Assembly: GCA_030280995.1 (NCBI GenBank)
Contig: JASXTE010000005.1
Coordinates: 33,865,501 to 33,929,500, forward strand
Source: Hemileia vastatrix
Lineage: Eukaryota > Basidiomycota > Pucciniomycetes > Pucciniales > Zaghouaniaceae
Length of the DNA: 64,000 bases
Direction of reading: 5' to 3'
Shown: positions 58,615-64,000 of the stretch, in pieces
Numbering within the stretch: position 1 is the stretch's first letter
Layout of the letters: each line of letters starts with the position of its first letter
Made by a program: the position numbers and the translations under genes
Notes under the pieces: model-generated
The model's database searches: none
Seen by the model: the letters and a program-made list of their open reading frames with translations, nothing else
What the model was told of the DNA's origin: nothing

Positions 58615-59980
58615 TTAAGAGAGACACAAGTCATTTAGTGCCTTTCTAATATTGATAGATCCTAAAGGTTTTGTGAAAACATCTGATATTTTCTCTGTAC
58701 TTCTAATCCATGACAGTAAAACCTCTTTATCAAAAATTAATTGATTAACAAAATAAAAATCACGTTTACAGTGCCTAGTATCTTTATTAGATGAGCTATC
58801 ATTACCGTTGCCTACTGTAGTTTGATTATCACAGAAAAAGTAAATAGGATTTGAAAAATTAATAAAATCTTTTAATAAATTTTTTATCCATAAACCATTT
58901 TTAACTCCAAATGACAGTGCCATGTATTCAGCTGTGGCAGTAGAAGGTGCTACCATCCTTTGCCATCTTGCACTCCAGGATATTGGAATACCTAGCACTT
59001 TGACAACAAAGCCATGAGAACTCCTATCATGTTCACCTCCCCAGCTGGAATCAGAATAAACTTTTACAGAAACATCCTCTTCCATATTCAGAAAAATTTT
59101 AAGTGAATGATTAGCAGTGTTTGTGACATATCGAACCAAATGTAGTAACACTCCCCAATGATCTGAAGTAGGGTAGCTTGCAAACCGTGCTAAATAATTC
59201 ACTGCAAATGATATATCCAGTCTGGTGCCCTGTGAAAGATAACTTAAAGACCCAACAATGGAGAGAAACTTTGTAGAGTTTTGTGGAGGGATAGACTTAT
59301 CAGCAGACTTCAATTGAACTTTATACAGTAGGGGTGTAGTTGTGAGTTGTTTGGTGGGATTATGTTCAGAAATGATTTTTGAGACAAGTGCATGTTGTGA
59401 GAATATGTAACCTTCAGATACTTTTTCCACTTTAATGCCTACTATTTGATCAACATCTTTTTGCCATTTGACATCTACACAAGTGCTTAAATCTTTCCCT
59501 AATTGGGATAAGGCATGTAATGATGACAAAGCAACTATGCCATCATCAACATGCATCCATACCACTGACTTAGTTGATTCTTTGCTTAAGACGTATACAG
59601 AGGAGTCAAACAATCGAGGGTTGATAACCTAATTGACGCAATTTTGATGAAATGAATTTCCACCAACACCTGGCAGCCTGTTTGGTTCCATAAAGAGCTT
59701 TGTTTATCTTGTAGACTTTGTCAGTGGAGCCAGTAACGAAGCCATCCGGCTGTTCAATAAAGACATCTTCATCAATTGGCGCATTCAGATAAGCTGATAC
59801 CACGTCAAAGGAATGTAAATGCCAATTGAATCAAGCTGCAAGTGTAAAGATAAGGCGTAAAGACGTAAATGTTGCAGTAGGTGCAAAAGTCTCATTGAAA
59901 TTTTTTCCATATTCTTAACAAAACCCTTGAGCTACAAATCACACCTTATATTTAATAGGCAAATTTGTTTTGACATCTTT
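58615..59980 (-). pseudogene. Copia reverse transcriptase and RNase H
   Basis: RT fragments: MVSAYLNAPIDEDVFIEQPD and KALYGTKQAARCWW (59606-59803), then, after a frame break at about 59610, VVWMHVDDGIVAL with the catalytic DD pair. RNase H follows: VKVYSDSSWGGEHDRSSHG, then STATAEYMALS, ending RKALNDLCLS. The 3' 332 residues are open. Stops and a frameshift lie upstream. Confidence 0.88.
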
Positions 59981-59982
59981 TT

Positions 59983-61544
59983 TCACTGCCAGAACCCAGC
60001 CCCCCCCAAAACTGTAGTTGACTTAGGCTGATATACCAACTGCCAAATGCCACAATCCGCAAAACTACCCAATTCTGCTTTGCATGCCTGTTTCCAAAGA
60101 TGAGCATCTGCCTGTTTTAATGCCATACAAATAGATTTTGGAGCCAAAGGGCACAACTTGTTACATTCATTTTGTATAGTAAAAGCAATTTTTTCTTGAT
60201 CTTCTATTAATGTGTCAACTGTAGTGTCACCTAGAGTTAATGTATTGAGGATATAATCAAGATTGCACTTCTGCACAGAGTCTCGCAAATTTGGAGATGA
60301 ATGAGGCGGTTTATTGAGAGAGGGGAAAGTAGAAGTAGCAGATTGAATCACCATTTTTCTGGATGGGTCCCAGAAAAGCCAGCCTTTTCCACCATCTACA
60401 TATCCTATAACAAAATATTTACAACCTCGTTCATCAAGTTTGTGCCTGTTTTGCTTTGGAATATGAACAAAAGCTACATCACTAAACCCTCGAATAATAC
60501 CCATCTGCGGTTTTACCCCAAACATTGATTTGTAGGGTGTTTTGCTGCCAGTGATAGTGTTTGGAAGTCGATTGTGAGATATGCTTCCCAGAGAAAAGCA
60601 GCGTTCCAAAACTTTTTGCCAAGCCTTCTTTCATATAAAACAGAACGACCAATGTCTGAGACTGTCCTGTTGAAACTTTCTGCAACACCATTTTTCCGTG
60701 ATAAATAAGGCATTGAATTTTCAAATTGAATGCCACACTGTTCCAATAATTTCAAGAAGCAAACATTTACATATTCTGTTCCATTGTCTGAGAAAAAAGT
60801 TTTTACTTTATAGTAAGTTTTCTTCTCCATCAAAACTAGGAATCTAACAAAACAATCAAAGACATCTGATTTGCTTTTTATTAACTCACTGACAGAGTAA
60901 GATGTGAAGACATCTCAGAAGGAAACTATGTAAAGGGCTTCATGGAAAGTTTCAACCTCAAAAGGACCCATTACATCTGAAATCACTAAAGAAAGGGGTT
61001 CAAGAATCCTTTCAGTAGGTAATAGTGACCCCACATTCATGTTTTTTGTGATTTTACATGTTTCACAGTCTACCTCGCCATCCGGTAATGACGTTGGAAG
61101 ACCAAATCCTTCTCCGGAAGATATAAGTTTTCGAATTACTCTAAGACTCACATGGCCGAGTGCGCAATGCCAGTACATTAGAGGATCCTCTTTCATAGAC
61201 GGAGTCTTATGTTCAAGATATGGAGGGTCAAGAGTAAGAGGGGGCTTAGAAGTCGGTGCTGATGAGTAAGGTGGAGTTATTTGGATTGCATTGCAGTCAA
61301 CAAGAGGGGCCAACTCTACAATCCATTTACGTTGATTGGTAAAGTGAGAGATAAATAATAGACTATCGTGTTTTGAGACAAAAACATTATTATAAGAAAC
61401 AAACATAAATGTAGCACCCTGTCTAATCAAGGAAGAGGCCGATATAAGTGTTCCAAGGGCGATCAGACAGTAAAACACTCTGGAAACTTTAATATCATTA
61501 TTATAGATCCCCTTTATCATAATAAACCTATCGCTGTGAGTCAT
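59983..61544 (-). pseudogene. Copia GAG-pre-integrase and integrase
   Basis: YWHCALGHVSLRVIRKL and CETCKITK form the HHCC zinc-binding N-terminus (61.0-61.2 kb). The core has VISDVMGPF (first Asp), FFSDNGTEYVN (second Asp) and NGVAESFNRT (Glu). KTPYKSMFGVKP and the C-terminal GYVDGGKGWLFWDP follow. Frame breaks fall at about 60.9 and 60.6 kb. Confidence 0.88.
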
Positions 61545-61863
61545 GCTGGTTCATCTGATTTGGACACAAAATAAGAGGAATGTGATTTATTAGCTCTTGA
61601 AAATCAACAAAAAAAACTCAAACTCCACTTACATGTTCAGTTGCACCCATATAAAATAGGCCAGAAGCACCATCTGAGGTCCAGGAGGTTGAGTGAACTG
61701 CAAGGGCCGTTGGCAATGTTTCCTCTGATGTGCTATAATCAAGTGATAAATCGGTAAATTTAGCTTTAGCTATATTCATTGAACTTGCAGCATTAGGATT
61801 CTGACAAGCTGGATAGACTGGTTGATAAGAATCTATTTGCTGGTTGGGAAAAGATGATTGACA

Positions 61864-62930
61864 CTAATTTTGAAGTTGCGCTAATAAAGGACCATATGCC
61901 AGCCATGGATTGAAATGAAGATGAAAGTTGCAGATATTACTTTTCCCAGTTTGAGGAAACTGCTGACGCATCGGAGGAGGATTACTTGAACGAGGAGGTA
62001 AGGGGCATGAGGCTTTCCAATGGTTTAGATTTCCACATCTAAAACATCCCGATCCTTTATAATTAACCCAGGCTGCGTTTTTTTCAGCAACTTCTTCAAT
62101 CGCCGGGTCAGGCATACCAGGGTAAAATGAAGGAGCTGATTAAGCATGCATGGCAATAGCTTCGGACTTCGATGTAATTGGCTTTTTCATATTAGTGGCA
62201 TTGAAAAGGTTTGTGATTAGTGTTTCAACTTCTCTCGACTTCAAACCATCTGGTAAGCTTTTCAGGCGTTGGTAAATTTGATTTATCATGAAAATAGCAA
62301 GTTGGGAACCAGGTTCAATGGACGCCATAAAATAGGCAGCAAGCTGTTGATAGTTACCACCCTTATATCCTTTTCGGAATAATGTTTCAAATTTAGATCG
62401 CAGTTTTCTGAAATGAGTCGTAATGTCTGTGGAAGCCGGCATGAAGACAATCGAAGACATCTCAAGAAGTCCGCTAACAATTGATAAAAACGATATGATG
62501 TTATATTTGTCGACAAGAAATAAGAAAGTGTCGTATGCAGGGCAAATTCTAGCAATTGATTCTTTATAAATATCCGCAACAGAATGAAGAATTATTTCGA
62601 ATGCCAGTTTATCAATCGTAGGATTAAAAAGCGTGTCAGGAATGGAAACTTTCAAATAGTTTTCATTCAAGAGGAAAGTGCCAAGGGTTTGCTCGATATT
62701 GAGGTGCCAGGCATTGTGGCTGTAACCATCTTCAGACAGGATTACACCATTCTTGCTGAAGAGTTGGATCTCCTTGACAGCCTTGTAAAGGGGGTCACCA
62801 TGAAGTATAGCATTTACCAGCTCAGAGTGACCGCGGGGAACTTGCTCCTCAGGAACATGAGGCAGAGAATCCCGAGATTTACCTTTATAGTCAGAGGTAG
62901 GAAGTGGTTGTTGAGAAGTAGAGGCAGATG
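61864..62930 (-). pseudogene. Copia gag with CCHC zinc knuckle
   Basis: An N-terminal part around AWHLNIEQTLGTFLLNENYL and a helical middle (62140-62670) precede CFRCGNLNHWKASC, a CX2CX4HX4C nucleic-acid-binding knuckle. Stops lie at about 62140 and 61864. No in-frame ATG was identified near 62.93 kb, so the start is open. Confidence 0.75.
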
Positions 62931-63107
62931 ATTAGTCGGATAATTGATATGAAGGAGTAAATTGATGAGTTGATTTGTTTTATCGAGTTGTGACCATACA
63001 AGAGAGGGTGTAAGGAATCAGGCAAGAGAAAAAATTAATCGGAACACAAATAGTGTGACAAAATGGAGCTGGTGCGCAAAGAGAACTGGTTTAAATGTCC
63101 ATAACCT

Positions 63108-63169
63108 ATTGTGCCAGTACCCAAATCCATGGGTAGTCAGTCTTGCCTTTTCCACTCTCCAGTAGGAAT
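63108..63169 (-). repeat. Partial second copy of the Copia LTR end
   Basis: It starts ATTGTGCCAGTACCC and matches about 62 bp of the LTR up to CTCCAGTAGGAATA. It sits 31 bp inside the complete 5' LTR. Confidence 0.8.
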
Positions 63170-63200
63170 AATATATTTATTACTAATGTTAAACTGACCT

Positions 63201-63344
63201 ATTGTGCCGGTACTCAAATCCATGGGTAGTCGGTCTCACCTGTTCCACTCTCCGGTAGGAATGAGGAACAGGAGAGTGGGTTGCGGCACACTATATACAA
63301 CTCTTGCCGTGTAACCTAATCTAACCTAACATTTACTATAACAA
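63201..63344 (-). repeat. Copia 5' LTR
   Basis: ATTGTGCCGGTACTC to TACTATAACAA, the partner of 58352-58495. Confidence 0.88.
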
Positions 63345-64000
63345 TAATTCATTGACCTTGTTTATATGCACTAATTTAATTAATAACCTCACTCTTGGCA
63401 ACTTATTTCACTACCACGCTTAAATTTGCCTAAATTTAGCCAAGGATTTACTTTCGCAGCGCCTGCCAAGGACTGCATGTAGTTACCCCACATCTCATGC
63501 TCTTTTTTGAGTTTTTGGGTAACTTCTCAGTCAATATTGGTTATTTTTGAATGGGAATTTCACGTAGTATAATGTCAGGATTAGCCCCATCATTTTTACA
63601 GTGAATCCCCCTTACTATTAAGCTATTATTAACCTTAAAAATTTCCTCTTTAGTCTTTTATATTATTTTTTAATACGCAAATACTCTCTTTTTATCTTAT
63701 TCTTTAATTTTGATGGATTTTCCTTATTATTACAGGATTTTGACGGTTGTTACTCTTCTAATTATGTCATGGTTTACTGGGAATGTTGATGGGAATTTCT
63801 ATTAGTTGCTTAGAGGCGTCATTAACTTTGTATTGGGTGGTACATCAAGGGAATCATTGGGGAACTCATTGTGTATAAAAGGAGGAGGTTTTTGGGTTGT
63901 GTTTCTTCATTCTTTATCATTTACAATTTAACCAATATAATCAAATAAATTACAATACATATCAATTAGTAATTTTATAAGACTTTTGAATAGTATCTGA
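63345..64000 (+). repeat. LTR-like sequence Y, right part (runs off the window)
   Basis: It continues sequence Y after the Copia insertion. A TATA-like GTGTATAAAAGGAGG at about 63871 with a cluster of downstream A/T tracts resembles an LTR promoter. The end is outside the window, so terminal bases cannot be checked. Confidence 0.35.

Larger units (their letters stand above)
58352..63344 (-). mobile_element. Ty1/Copia LTR retrotransposon, minus strand
   Basis: Identical-length 144-bp LTRs (58352-58495 and 63201-63344) flank gag, integrase, RT and RNase H in Copia order on the minus strand. Target duplication is TAATT (58347-58351, 63345-63349); an A/T-rich target makes the exact frame ambiguous by one or two bases. 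A purine tract (minus-strand GTGTGGGGGG) lies just inside the 3' LTR as a polypurine tract. The polyprotein is broken by several frameshifts. Confidence 0.9.

Overview
This is a gene-poor, AT-rich eukaryotic window. Short phase-consistent introns (about 50-85 nt, GT..AG), a basidiomycete-type Tnp2 transposase, a TET/JBP-like 2OG-Fe(II) oxygenase of the kind expanded in rusts, and dense nested LTR retrotransposons suggest a repeat-swollen basidiomycete, most likely a rust fungus (Pucciniales). The organism is an inference; no rRNA or housekeeping marker is present. I found no tRNA or rRNA gene.

Layout. 0.4-3.5 kb: one eight-exon gene for a putative secreted protein with four internal repeats. 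5.4-7.25 kb: a non-autonomous CACTA-like element. 7.3-10.2 kb: the 3' end of a minus-strand Ty3/Gypsy element, cut by the 3' LTR (10.2-11.4 kb) of a minus-strand gag-protease retroelement (Retro-A). The gag of Retro-A is split: one part lies at 11.4-13.88 kb, the other at 43.31-43.67 kb. Between the parts sits a solo LTR (TSD TCCAG), and that solo LTR is itself split by one DNA transposon.

The central object is that DNA transposon: a 28.6-kb CACTA-type element at 14481-43119. It has 40-bp terminal inverted repeats (38/40 identical), a 3-bp target duplication (AGT), and both flanks belong to the same interrupted host elements; an unoccupied copy of the solo-LTR insertion site is present at 45.55 kb. 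It carries a degenerate tnp2 transposase, a SNF2-family helicase (one frameshift), two intact paralogous genes of unknown function (A and B), an intact 693-residue gene of unknown function (C), and a TET/JBP-like dioxygenase gene broken by a 260-bp CACTA MITE. It also contains a roughly 1.9-kb array of about 20 palindromes built on TTAATTTCGATCGAAATTAA, a 588-bp array of twelve different back-to-back hairpins, a three-copy 29-nt repeat, and about 5.6 kb of gene-empty AT-rich sequence before the right end. Younger insertions inside it are a solo LTR (TSD AAAAC) and two MITEs (TSD TAT and TTT).

44.0-46.6 kb is a second, plus-strand Retro-A copy (5' LTR and part of gag). 46.6-57.7 kb is a degenerate Ty3/Gypsy element with both LTRs and recognisable gag, protease, RT, RNase H and integrase pieces. 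57.7-64 kb is a further LTR-like sequence interrupted at 58352-63344 by a minus-strand Ty1/Copia element with 144-bp LTRs.

How the parts may work together: transposase and TIRs would move the large element. A TET/JBP dioxygenase and a SNF2 ATPase are the two activities fused in kinetoplastid JBP2, so their presence in one transposon suggests an element that once modified DNA bases and chromatin. That functional link is inference. In this copy the transposase, helicase and dioxygenase all carry lesions, while A, B and C do not.
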